Shown: in pieces, positions 55,531 through 64,000 of the stretch
Layout: each line of letters starts with the position of its first letter
Position numbering within the stretch: position 1 is the first letter of the stretch
DNA from: Shewanella sairae
Lineage (GTDB): Bacteria; Pseudomonadota; Gammaproteobacteria; Enterobacterales; Shewanellaceae
Direction of reading: 5' to 3'
DNA: 64,000 nt
NCBI RefSeq assembly: GCF_023283535.1
Contig: NZ_JAKILT010000024.1
Location: forward strand, 1-64,000
Translations under genes and position numbers: made by a program
The notes under the pieces: generated by a model
What the model was told of the DNA's origin: nothing
Databases searched by the model: none
Seen by the model: only the letters and a program-made list of their open reading frames with translations

Positions 55531-57351
55531 TTAAGGTTGTGTTGGTGAAAGCAGCGCTTTTATGTGTGCTAAAAAGTGCTGACTAAAACCATTAGTTTCA
55601 CCGTCGTAACTGATTAGCAAGTGGTCGCTAAAGTCGTCAAAACTAGATGACTTATTAACATCTACCTCAATTAAAAATCCATCTTGGACTATATATTCCT
55701 GAAAAGTGGACAGGGATTGACCATTGGTTGGGTCTATGAGTTCGGAAATGCGGATTAATGGCGAGCCATTAGGGCTGGTATCGTGTTCCCAAATGAAAGT
55801 GCTATATTCACCAGCGGTGTAACTCACTTTGATTTCCCGTTTATCTTCATCGGTAATCACGTTATGAGGATAAAACACACTCCAGACGGTTCTCGCGATA
55901 TCATCAGAGGTTAATGCATCTACAGATGCAGCAGGCATGACAAAGATTGATGCATTTGCAGCTTTGCACATTACATCGTCATCTTGTTTTATATAGTAGC
56001 GATAAACATATTCTGGCCAATCCACTTGATTGAATTTAAATGCAGCGGGCTGAGCGTTAATAATGGAAAGCCAGGTATCGCTGTTTGTATTATATTTTTC
56101 AAACTTTAATTTGGTTTGAACACTGGTACCAGAAGTGGAGAAGCTGATAGTGTTGTTGGTCGTTTCCCCATTGCTAGGGTAACTAGTATCTGAATCTTTC
56201 CAAGAGTTAGATTGATTATCCCAGCATAGCTCCTCACGTGAACTCATTGTGAGTTCATGTTCTTTGCCGATTAAGCCACCTTCATGCACATAGCCGACGA
56301 TGAATTTTGTTGCCTCGCCATATTCGAGTGTAAATGTACTTAAACTACTCGGTGGATTTAAACTGAAGTCGTGGTTTACTCCATCATTAAATAGGTTGTC
56401 ACGGAGAACTTGCCAGTCGTTGTCATTCATGATTTTCTCATCGAAAGGCGTTTCAATATACCCCTGTGCAATAAGACTATCGCTAACTATATACCTCACT
56501 TCAATTGGGTCATCTGCTAAGAACTCACTCATAGAAACTTGGTTTTCATCAGCCAGTGCTGTGATGGTAGGTCCGCTGAAAGTCAGTACTTTTTCAATCG
56601 CTAAAGTGGCATTGAGTTGGTCGCCTATCAGCGCTGCAACGTGCATATGTGTCTGATAGGTAGTGTTAAACTGTTCAGAGCTAGATAGAGTTGGCGTCAC
56701 TTGGTATGCAATGTTTGAATCTGGAGCGTATAACCCATCAATTAACCAGCTGAGTTGCAAGCGCAAATCTGCTATTTCAATTTCGCTTAAGTCTTGCGCG
56801 AGCATTTGTTCATATCGCTTAAAATCGATATGAGTTAATGCGTTAATTGCACCCTGGTGGTCGCTTAATGCAACGAGTTTGGCATTGCCATCATTAAAAA
56901 TGTCAGTACGATTTGAATGTTTGCCATCAACCTTGGCTAGGTTTAGTTTATTTGTTTTAAATGAACGAGATAGCATCTTTGGCTGCGAGACATTGCTACG
57001 TGTGGTATCAATCCAGTTTGCAACAAGGTAGTAATTAGGTGTCTCTACTTCGCTGTTCCAGTCAATTTGGTAGCGGCCATCATTATCGGTTGTTGAGGTG
57101 GGTTCATCTGTATCGCAAAGGGTATTTGTATTGAGGTCGACACAAATATCTGCGCCAGCAATTGCGCCCTCAAAAGCAAGAACACCTTGTACTTGATGGT
57201 TATATTCAGTTGGATCAGGTGTACCTGTTACTGGCGGTGTGACTTCAGGTTGAGGTTCAACTGGAGGTGTAACGTCTTCTGAGTCTGAACCGCCACAAGC
57301 GATTAATAAACTGGAAGAAAGTAAAACGAGTCCTAATTTTTTGACAAACAT
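55531..57351 (-). CDS. large lipoprotein with Cna/SdrD-like start, unrecognised
   Basis: 606 aa. Lipoprotein signal with lipobox LIAC (Cys about 19), then GGSDSED and a proline-rich linker (PPVEPQPEVTPPV). At about 50-100 there is a carboxypeptidase-regulatory/SdrD-B type segment (GADICVDLNTNTLCDTDEPT, NDGRYQIDW). The remaining 500 residues have no recognised domain; four cysteines lie there. Proteins with this start are common surface lipoproteins in Shewanella. Transcribed toward the OmpA-like gene. Confidence 0.8.
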   Translation of the reverse strand: MFVKKLGLVLLSSSLLIACGGSDSEDVTPPVEPQPEVTPPVTGTPDPTEYNHQVQGVLAFEGAIAGADICVDLNTNTLCDTDEPTSTTDNDGRYQIDWNSEVETPNYYLVANWIDTTRSNVSQPKMLSRSFKTNKLNLAKVDGKHSNRTDIFNDGNAKLVALSDHQGAINALTHIDFKRYEQMLAQDLSEIEIADLRLQLSWLIDGLYAPDSNIAYQVTPTLSSSEQFNTTYQTHMHVAALIGDQLNATLAIEKVLTFSGPTITALADENQVSMSEFLADDPIEVRYIVSDSLIAQGYIETPFDEKIMNDNDWQVLRDNLFNDGVNHDFSLNPPSSLSTFTLEYGEATKFIVGYVHEGGLIGKEHELTMSSREELCWDNQSNSWKDSDTSYPSNGETTNNTISFSTSGTSVQTKLKFEKYNTNSDTWLSIINAQPAAFKFNQVDWPEYVYRYYIKQDDDVMCKAANASIFVMPAASVDALTSDDIARTVWSVFYPHNVITDEDKREIKVSYTAGEYSTFIWEHDTSPNGSPLIRISELIDPTNGQSLSTFQEYIVQDGFLIEVDVNKSSSFDDFSDHLLISYDGETNGFSQHFLAHIKALLSPTQP

Positions 57352-57476
57352 ATTTGTTTCCTTACAAATAGAAAGCTCTGTAGTGTTGAGTTATTAATTA
57401 TCCAAATTGAGTATTTTTATACAATTATCCTAAAGGATGGTTGAGCTTAATAAAATGACTAAGAGTGTTGAAATCT

Positions 57477-59015
57477 TTAGTTAACGCCAACCTGTTCACT
57501 TGTGCAGTCAGTCATAACCATGACTGACTTAGCGCCACTATCAACTTGTGCCATCGTTTTTACGAGTTCACTCGGCTCTTGACCCTTGTATATAACGGCA
57601 ACATTATTATGCTCAGTTAATTTGGCGAGTCTGCTACATTCAGCTAAGTCATTTATACTAATTGCACTAGAGCGTGTGTTAGCGAGTGCTAGCCAGTCAT
57701 CACTAATGACCTTGCTGGTGGTGAGCGAACCGGTATATTGGTTTAAGCCATTAAGAGACTTCACATTGACAGTATCTAAAACCAACATGTTTAAGGAAGA
57801 TAAACTGGCTAAAGGGGCTAGCGTGGATATTGTGCCGCCTTTAAAGCTTAATAGTTCAAGGTTATTGAAAGGCGCTAAATCATCAAGTTTAATCATGTCT
57901 CTAGTACTAAAAGTACAATTGAGCTGTGAGAGTTGATTGCTATAGTTTATCTGGAACATAGCTGCCATGTCTTTGACACATTTAGCTAGGGTTTCATCTC
58001 TAAAAACAATGTTGTGAATTGATTGAGTTCCTAGGCGAGTCACTGTGATATCTATATCGACGATATCTGTATCAGTTTCAATCCTGCCTTTTATATTTGC
58101 TTCATAGGGCAGGCTTTGGTCTATTAAAGCAAAGGCTGGTAAGCGCAGTGTTAAGTCTTGGTTTATTGATAATCCATTAGATAAGCTTAGATCATTAAGT
58201 TGTGCAATATTATCAAGGTACAGGTAAGTAAGATCGTTGATGCTTGTTGTTAGATCGGCTTTTAACTCAACTGTTTTTACAATATTATCCCGATATTTTT
58301 CAGGTGAATTCTCGCTACTTTCTATACTTTTCTGAGTCATATTCGGCTCGAGAACATCACCTTTGCCCACCAGGGCATGTTGTCCCAGTAAATCATGAAG
58401 CCGTTGCAGGTCTTGAGCAAGCGGGCCTATTGCATCATTGATAAAACAAAGCTGGAATAACTCAAACTGATTGACGACCATTGAGACGCGAGCCTGATTG
58501 ATCACAATGTTCATCAGCGCTTCAAATGCCTCAGCTTCACTTTGAGTGGATGTGAGCGTTGAAATGCTATCAACGTACTCTTTCAGTTCGTCAATAGTGC
58601 GTTGAAATTGCTGAATTTGTTGAGGCTGATAACAGCTTGATTGATGACTAATAGAGTTGATAAAGCTTTTGTAGTAACTAAGATATCGCGAGGCTAAAAC
58701 TAGCATTCGCGACGCATTTTCTTCTAAATCAGCGATGTTAGTACTTTTTATGGCAGATAGAGCGCTTTCTGTTTGCTCTAATTTGTCACCTAGCTCTTGA
58801 ATTTGTTCTATATGTTGCTGATTTAATTTATGAGATTCATTGAGTATCGGCTTGGTATTTTTTTGAAAGGTACTAATCGCGTTTTGCGTATCTTGTAAGT
58901 CTGCCGAAATGACTTTATCACTCGCATTGGCTTTTGATGTAATGACGGTGCTTACGAAAGGTATCCACAGCAATATAAATAATATTTTAAAGGGACTTAT
59001 CGATTGCTTATTCAA
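57477..59015 (-). CDS. secreted coiled-coil / leucine-rich repeat protein
   Basis: 512 aa. A signal peptide (FKILFILLWIPFVSTVITSKANA) is followed by a long helical region (about 40-250; AISTFQKNTKPILNESHKLNQ begins it), then a beta segment and, at about 375-460, a degenerate leucine-rich repeat (LDDLAPFNNLELLSFKGG; LAPLASLSSLNMLVLDTV; SLNGLNQY). Likely a periplasmic or surface binding protein. The start follows a fine AAGGAGAGGGTCC ribosome site. No named family recognised. Confidence 0.78.
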   Translation of the reverse strand: MNKQSISPFKILFILLWIPFVSTVITSKANASDKVISADLQDTQNAISTFQKNTKPILNESHKLNQQHIEQIQELGDKLEQTESALSAIKSTNIADLEENASRMLVLASRYLSYYKSFINSISHQSSCYQPQQIQQFQRTIDELKEYVDSISTLTSTQSEAEAFEALMNIVINQARVSMVVNQFELFQLCFINDAIGPLAQDLQRLHDLLGQHALVGKGDVLEPNMTQKSIESSENSPEKYRDNIVKTVELKADLTTSINDLTYLYLDNIAQLNDLSLSNGLSINQDLTLRLPAFALIDQSLPYEANIKGRIETDTDIVDIDITVTRLGTQSIHNIVFRDETLAKCVKDMAAMFQINYSNQLSQLNCTFSTRDMIKLDDLAPFNNLELLSFKGGTISTLAPLASLSSLNMLVLDTVNVKSLNGLNQYTGSLTTSKVISDDWLALANTRSSAISINDLAECSRLAKLTEHNNVAVIYKGQEPSELVKTMAQVDSGAKSVMVMTDCTSEQVGVN

Positions 59016-59151
59016 GGAGAGGGTCCTTTCTCATTCACGCCATGTTTCCAGCAGAGGTTGGCGGTACTATTTATGCTGTTTTTAAATATAGGCTTTGCTA
59101 AGCCTGTGCTAAAGCTAAGTACTTGTTGAAGACGCTAGAGTATCAAGTTGG

Positions 59152-59183
59152 CAAAACAGAGGTACTGTAATACCTCTGTTTTG
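59152..59183 (-). terminator. terminator of the 132-aa lipoprotein gene
   Basis: CAAAACAGAGGTA-CTGTAA-TACCTCTGTTTTG: perfect 13-bp stem ending in T4 on the minus strand, 18 nt past the stop. Confidence 0.85.
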
Positions 59184-59201
59184 TCATAGAACACTAGAAA
59201 T

Positions 59202-59600
59202 CTAGAAGTAAAGGTGTTCCACAAGTTCATTATTTACATAAAGTTCGCACTTGTCTGCAGTCGAACTAGTAGATGATTGTACTAAGCCCGCTATCGCACC
59301 AAATGCACCACCTTGATTGCCTAAAACCGAACCAAAATAGCAATGACTTCTTACGTCAATCTCTTTATATTTTGCTTTCAGGTTTTGTGTTGGTGTATAC
59401 GGCGGAAACTTGCCTTGCATAATAGGGTCGTTATTAACACTCAGAATTAAGATGTTTTTCTCATCGTCAAAACTGCCATTAAATTTCAGCGTTACACCGT
59501 CAACGTCGACAACTTTTTCTTGCGCGACGCGTGGTGGTTTAGCTGCACAGCCAGCAACGACAGCCACAAGTGTCAGTGCTAAAAGAGTGTTAAGTTTCAT
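59202..59600 (-). CDS. small lipoprotein, 132 aa
   Basis: Lipoprotein signal MKLNTLLALTLVAVVAGC with lipobox VAGC (Cys 18). The mature part is mostly beta with a glycine-rich stretch (GNQGGAFGAIAGL) and two cysteines (SHCYFG, DKCELY) that could pair. No known family recognised. It has its own terminator and is preceded by a 716-nt gene-free stretch. Confidence 0.78.
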   Translation of the reverse strand: MKLNTLLALTLVAVVAGCAAKPPRVAQEKVVDVDGVTLKFNGSFDDEKNILILSVNNDPIMQGKFPPYTPTQNLKAKYKEIDVRSHCYFGSVLGNQGGAFGAIAGLVQSSTSSTADKCELYVNNELVEHLYF

Positions 59601-60316
59601 TGATATACTCCATTAAGTAAAATTCAATCTTCCTGATGTGAAAGGGTTGTAGATTTAGAGCGAAACTTTAACGTAATCTTGAGTTTGAGGGTATTATCTT
59701 TAGGGATGTGTTTTTTAACTTGGATGCACCCTTTAGGGTGGGGTTCTTTAGAGGGTGGAATGCTAATTAAGACGCCCCTACTTTGCTTTGTTTAATGGTC
59801 CCCGCGAAAGTTTGCTTTAATTAACTAGAATCCATTTACTGAAAGTTAATCTTCTGATTGTTAATGCTTATTCTATTCCAATATTTATTTTACTTTGTAA
59901 ATAAATGGCTTTTAGAGAAGACATTCCTTTCAATATGATATTTACACGCTCATTTATTTTTATTGTAAGAATAATAAGAATGAACATTTAATATTTTAAA
60001 AAGCAGTTATTCTTTGCAATAAATAGCTTTATTTAATAAATGTCATTTTAAAATTATAAGCAATTATCAATGGGTTGACTGTTTTTTAGTCTTGCCTCTT
60101 AGTAACTGTTAATACTAATTAATAGCAAGCTAATTTGTGAGCTTTATTAATGACCATGAGTACTTGTTGTTTATTTGCAAAATGTGAAGCGTGACTATTA
60201 TTTAGTATAACTTCATGCAGTACCTTTCACTTCATGATATATAACACCACTTAATCGCAATTAGCTAGTTAGTTCAGCTGCGCATAAGTATTTTTATGTC
60301 ATAAAAGGTTATTAAA
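59601..60316. other. AT-rich gene-free stretch between lipoprotein and chemoreceptor genes
   Basis: 716 nt, strongly AT-rich, with stops in all frames and no tRNA or clear hairpin. It must hold the divergent promoters of the lipoprotein gene and the chemoreceptor gene. Nothing else can be supported. Confidence 0.6.
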
Positions 60317-61948
60317 GTGAACTTTAAAGATTTTTCGATTCGTAAAAAAATAGCGATTGTTTTTATCGCTATTGCACTAGCCGTTTCCTTACAAATTGCT
60401 TTCATGATAAAGCAAACCGATCACGTTAAAACAGCGCTGTTTACTTTTACTGATACGACAGTACCGAGTGTGTTATTGGTAAAAGAGATGCAAATAAATA
60501 TAGAAGAGATCCGTCGCGATCAGTATGCGCTTGCAGCGAATTCAACCCATGAGCTTGTACCTATTTGGCATCAGAATATCGCCAGCTTTGAAAAAGAGAT
60601 TAATACTTACTTAGGCGAGTATCGACAAGGGCTTTGGGATGATAGAGATCGCATTGCATTCGCTGAGCTTGAAAAGCAGTGGACTGCTTACCGTCAGCAG
60701 GTGCAGCTTTTTCGCCAAGCGATGAATGAGGGGCGAGTATCTGATGCCAATCATATTGTTGTTGAGGGCTACGCAGATTACCAAAATACCTTTAAAGCGA
60801 TGTCGGCACTTGCAACGTTAAACCAAACCTACATTAATGAGGATAAGCAATTTGCTCATGAACGAGTAAGCTTTGCAATGTTTGTTAGCTTTGCGGGTTT
60901 GGCTGGCGTTATCGGGTTTATGATCTTCGTGTGGTTTATCTTAAGTAAGCAGTTATGTGACCCTCTCCGTCGTGTTATGGCGCTTGCCGAACATATTGCC
61001 GATGGCGATCTAATACAGCAACTGGATCGCAGTAAAATGGGTAATGATGAATTCGGTCAACTTGCCGATACATGCCAGAGAATGCAACAGAGGTTGCAAT
61101 TGATGGTGGAGCAAATTGCGAGTGCTGCAACTCAGTTAGCCGCTTCAATAGAAGAAGTCAGTACCGTCTCAGAGCAAACCTCCAGAGGCATGCAAGATCA
61201 AGAAAGCCAATTGACTATGGTCGCTACAGCCATGAGTCAGCTACAGGCAACGGTTAACGAGGTGGCGTGCAATACCGAAGATGCGTCATGTGCAGCAAAT
61301 AGCGTTAGTGCGAATGCTAGGCAAGGCACTGCAAATGTGACTCAAGCCGCAAGCCAAATTTCAGTCGCTCAAACAGTGATCGAAGATGCAGGAAGCATGG
61401 TGGCGCAATTAGAAAAAGATACGAGTGATATTAGTATGGTCGTTGATGTGATTAAGAGCATTGCTGAGCAAACTAATTTATTAGCGTTAAATGCTGCAAT
61501 TGAAGCGGCAAGAGCCGGCGAGCAGGGACGTGGCTTTGCGGTAGTTGCGGACGAAGTTAGAACGCTTGCAGGACGAACACAAAGCTCAACCGAAGAAATT
61601 GTAACGATTATTGCGCAACTGCAGGAACGGGCAAAAAGAGCGGTTGAGGCAACAAATCAAAGCTGCGAGATGATAACCACTTGCAGTGAACAAGCCTCTT
61701 CAACAGGTCAAACTATCGATGAAATTGGTGTTTCAATTGATAATATCGCCAATATGAATATTCAAATAGCCAGTGCATGTAGTGAACAAAGTTCAGTTAC
61801 TGAAGAGCTGCAGCGCAATGTTGATAATATACATCAATCTTCTATTGAGGTTGCTGCGGGCTCGAATCAAACTGCTCAAGCTTGCATGGAACTAAGTCAA
61901 TTAGCTGTCAATCTTCAAGAGATTATTCGTCAATTTAAGGTCGCTTAG
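60317..61948 (+). CDS. methyl-accepting chemotaxis protein
   Basis: 543 aa. An N-terminal membrane segment ([21 protein letters not shown]), a periplasmic four-helix-bundle sensor (about 35-185), a second membrane segment ([23 protein letters not shown], written in parts), HAMP (about 210-262), and a signalling domain whose hairpin tip is [22 protein letters not shown]. The tip pairs with CheA/CheW or CheV; a CheV-like protein is encoded at 9476. No methylation-pentapeptide tail NWETF is present. Ligand unknown. Start GTG at 60317 after AAAGG. Confidence 0.92.
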   Translation: MNFKDFSIRKKIAIVFIAIALAVSLQIAFMIKQTDHVKTALFTFTDTTVPSVLLVKEMQINIEEIRRDQYALAANSTHELVPIWHQNIASFEKEINTYLGEYRQGLWDDRDRIAFAELEKQWTAYRQQVQLFRQAMNEGRVSDANHIVVEGYADYQNTFKAMSALATLNQTYINEDKQFAHERVSFAMFVSFAGLAGVIGFMIFVWFILSKQLCDPLRRVMALAEHIADGDLIQQLDRSKMGNDEFGQLADTCQRMQQRLQLMVEQIASAATQLAASIEEVSTVSEQTSRGMQDQESQLTMVATAMSQLQATVNEVACNTEDASCAANSVSANARQGTANVTQAASQISVAQTVIEDAGSMVAQLEKDTSDISMVVDVIKSIAEQTNLLALNAAIEAARAGEQGRGFAVVADEVRTLAGRTQSSTEEIVTIIAQLQERAKRAVEATNQSCEMITTCSEQASSTGQTIDEIGVSIDNIANMNIQIASACSEQSSVTEELQRNVDNIHQSSIEVAAGSNQTAQACMELSQLAVNLQEIIRQFKVA

Positions 61949-61981
61949 CCTGAGGAATAATTAAGTTTCAACTCTAATAGA

Positions 61982-62011
61982 TAAGCCCGTTGATTGTGAA
62001 CGGGCTTATTA
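61982..62011. terminator. bidirectional terminator after the chemoreceptor gene
   Basis: ATAAGCCCGTT-GATTGTG-AACGGGCTTATTAT: 8-bp stem with A/T flanks between convergent genes. The next bases (TTATACCAATCAGT) match the end of the MITE-like family at 767 and 37996. Confidence 0.85.
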
Positions 62012-62060
62012 TACCAATCAGTTTAAAGCAAGCAGAGTGATGGGTGACTAATACAAGTGA

Positions 62061-63569
62061 TTAACGCAAAACAAGTTCAACCCGTCTATTTTCAGCTTTA
62101 TTTGCGTCATTACTATTAGCTGAACGAGGTGAAACAGGGCCTATACCTACTGCAATTAGGCGCTTTTTATCTACATTTAAAGCAACTAACTCTTCAATCA
62201 CACTTTGCGCTCGAGCCTTAGATAATTGGCTGTTAACCTCATAGCTACCCACACTATCAGTATGGCCTACAACATAAAAATCTTGTTTAGAGTGCAAAGC
62301 TAAGTAGGTTTTAATCGCGGTTAATGATGCTGTCGACGAGGGCAATAGTTGCGCTTTATTAAACGCGAAATTCAGACCATGCAGTACCACTTTACCGTTT
62401 TGAGTGATTTCATTGTTTAGGTATTCAGGATCAATACTCACCTTTGTCGTATCTATTTCACTTTTCTCAACGATATCGACAACGATTTTGTTGCTGTCGT
62501 TAGACGATTTGGCACCATCTATCACTACCATTAAATAGATAACTTGATTTGAGTGGCTGAGTTTAGCACTAATAAACCTAAAGTCTGAGTCAGGGTAATT
62601 TGCCGCTCTTATTGGCCTAAATCGAGACTGATTGGCTTTGGAGTCGTATAGGTTGTCGAGTAAACGACTACCACAAGCTGCCATGCTGCAGCTAAATAGC
62701 ACTTCAAAGTTAGCAGCCTTTAAGGCCGTTAAATAATTTTGGTAGATCTGCAGTGTCGATTGCGAATTAGTGAGTTCATAGCCAATGGTCGTGCCTTTGC
62801 CTTCAACCTCAATGGTTGGTTGATTATCGTTATTAACCATTCCAGTCGCGATAACGACCTTTTCAAATTCTCGTTGTTGGTAATTGGTAATGTAAGCCCC
62901 TTGATAGCGGCTAAGCAGGGGGTGGTCTTTACTGCCTTCTAAATCATCTTGACTCGTGGTGAGACTTGTTTGGATATGCCCAATGGGAGCGCTAATATTC
63001 ACCGAGACTTGGTCCAAAAGTAACGCCTCTGGTTCAATAATGGTTTGTTCAACGTTAATAATACCATCCCAGCCATTAGTAATAATCCATTGATAATAAG
63101 CATCGCCTTTGTCTGTAACACGCTTGGCTACTAAGAAGCGGGTATCATCGTCATTATCATCTGCGACTAGACTGTTTATATTTGCCCAGCTACGCCAGTA
63201 GAAGGATAAGGGTTCGTATCCGCATAAGGTGTCAATGCAATCGATAAGCACTTCTGCGCCTAGTTTATTGGCAACCTGTTTATAGTTAAGACCAACTTCA
63301 AGGGTAGAGCGGTTGTTATCGATCTCATACCCGTAGGTGCTTACTTTGCCTATAACTTCAATTAATTGTGTGTCTTTTGTTTTTTTGACAACACTAATAG
63401 GCACAGCAACTTTTTGGTAATGAATAACAGCGCTATTTTTTAAAGTTGCCCCTTGATAACGTGAAACCGCGGGATGATCGGCAGCGGTTGCCGCATAGGA
63501 CACTTGTCCGTTAATCACTGCAATCGATACGGCAAAAAACACCACGACTTTTAAAATCTTGTAATACAT
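62061..63569 (-). CDS. double DUF4892-like / OmpA C-terminal envelope protein B
   Basis: 502 aa. Signal peptide to about residue 28 (SYAA-TAAD). Two DUF4892-like repeats at about 30-180 and 215-370, each beginning with DHP and RYQGA (ADHPAVSRYQGA, KDHPLLSRYQGA) and ending in a C-x5-CG pair (IDCIDTLCG, FSCSMAACG). An OmpA-like domain ends the protein (FYVVGHTDSVGSYEVNSQLS; RAQSVI). Same layout as the protein at 54031, with the first repeat better kept. A peptidoglycan-anchored envelope role is inferred. Confidence 0.87.
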   Translation of the reverse strand: MYYKILKVVVFFAVSIAVINGQVSYAATAADHPAVSRYQGATLKNSAVIHYQKVAVPISVVKKTKDTQLIEVIGKVSTYGYEIDNNRSTLEVGLNYKQVANKLGAEVLIDCIDTLCGYEPLSFYWRSWANINSLVADDNDDDTRFLVAKRVTDKGDAYYQWIITNGWDGIINVEQTIIEPEALLLDQVSVNISAPIGHIQTSLTTSQDDLEGSKDHPLLSRYQGAYITNYQQREFEKVVIATGMVNNDNQPTIEVEGKGTTIGYELTNSQSTLQIYQNYLTALKAANFEVLFSCSMAACGSRLLDNLYDSKANQSRFRPIRAANYPDSDFRFISAKLSHSNQVIYLMVVIDGAKSSNDSNKIVVDIVEKSEIDTTKVSIDPEYLNNEITQNGKVVLHGLNFAFNKAQLLPSSTASLTAIKTYLALHSKQDFYVVGHTDSVGSYEVNSQLSKARAQSVIEELVALNVDKKRLIAVGIGPVSPRSANSNDANKAENRRVELVLR

Positions 63570-63655
63570 ATTTACGTCCTTGTGATGTGAGCATTAAGCG
63601 GTTGCTTACTCTAAAGCAGCGTAATAATCACATATTTATCTTTCGCTGGAGAGCA

Positions 63656-64000
63656 CTAAAAATCGCTAAAGTGTGCCGGGTCTTGGGCAATGCACCAGTC
63701 CCAAGCGGCTTGCGTCACCGGTGACTCATCACTGGTTTTGTTACCATCCGCCATATCGGCCATCTCAAAGGCCAAGTCCATGATTTTTTGGTTAATCACA
63801 TCGCTAAAGTCACCGAAATCCACCGGGTGAAAATGACGGATCATTTCACGAGCAAAGTCAGCAGTGTTGAGTTGAACGCCTAATGCCGCTCTATCGGTAG
63901 CGGGTGCCATTCTAGAGCATTCATCCCACTGGACTTTCTTGTTGTAAATCAATTTATCCCTATTGGACTCCAATTGTTCTCGATAAATATTGCTGTCGAA
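63656..64000 (-). CDS. 5'-truncated gene at the window edge, unrecognised
   Basis: The frame is open from the window end (64000) to the TAA at 63656, with no stop upstream; the visible 114 residues are the C-terminal part. The earliest internal start is a TTG at 63973, so the true start is outside. The protein is hydrophilic and acidic, with DFSDVINQKIMDLAFEMADM and a Trp-rich end (AAWDWCIAQDPAHFSDF). No family recognised. 86 nt separate it from the OmpA-like gene B, so co-transcription is possible. Confidence 0.7.
   Translation of the reverse strand, partial: FDSNIYREQLESNRDKLIYNKKVQWDECSRMAPATDRAALGVQLNTADFAREMIRHFHPVDFGDFSDVINQKIMDLAFEMADMADGNKTSDESPVTQAAWDWCIAQDPAHFSDF

Overview
The window reads as a chromosomal segment of a marine gammaproteobacterium of the Shewanella type. 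The evidence is the gene content and local order: trmJ-cysE-iscRSUA-hscBA-fdx-iscX, queA-tgt-yajC-secDF, dnaX-ybaB, a LytS/LytTR/CstA cluster, an FNR-type site before small membrane proteins, a large TonB receptor and Shewanella-like repeats with TACCAAT..AGT ends. The assignment is inference; no 16S gene is present.

Layout. 1-730: tRNA array with three identical tRNA-Glu(TTC), one degenerate tRNA-Glu remnant and tRNA-Ala(GGC). 730-1600: gene-free, with a MITE-like nested inverted repeat. 1.6-11.8 kb: ABC exporter (minus), alkylation-repair pair (Ada N-terminus/AraC/AlkA fusion plus Ogt), DEAD-box helicase, dual-specificity phosphatase, PLD/cardiolipin-synthase lipoprotein, CheV-like protein, SstT. 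11.9-15.7 kb: Tat-exported GH109/Gfo-Idh-MocA protein, an unrecognised 136-aa protein, RluA, AcpH and an untracked 57-aa basic ORF. 15.8-21.4 kb: queA, tgt, yajC, secD, secF. 21.6-28.1 kb: DUF2007, rhodanese, CysG-N, YaeQ, then CstA with its LytTR regulator and LytS kinase. 28.2-32.4 kb: YecH, a PilZ gene that looks frameshifted, PsiE, SuhB, TrmJ, CysE. 32.5-38.4 kb: full isc operon behind two abutting IscR-type operators. 38.4-44.5 kb: FNR-box-linked 56-aa membrane protein, Ndk, TonB receptor, DksA-like zinc protein, DusC.

44.5-47.7 kb holds the most unusual system: a bufferin/HvfA-type RiPP operon. The precursor has a signal peptide followed by six tandem units each carrying two EGKCG motifs (12 cysteines), then an MNIO (DUF692) iron oxidase and a DUF2063 partner. 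A leaky terminator-like hairpin lies between precursor and enzymes. Directly downstream is a 39-aa membrane peptide ORF behind a perfect FNR palindrome.

47.9-52.0 kb: apt, dnaX (long form with an A9 run that would give a short gamma-like product on slippage) and ybaB. recR, the usual next gene, is absent. Instead 52.3-64 kb is an accessory cell-envelope region: Sel1-like and three-TM proteins, two paralogous double-DUF4892/OmpA proteins at the two ends of a group of lipoproteins and a coiled-coil/LRR secreted protein, a chemoreceptor, and a gene truncated by the window edge. Functions there are mostly unknown.
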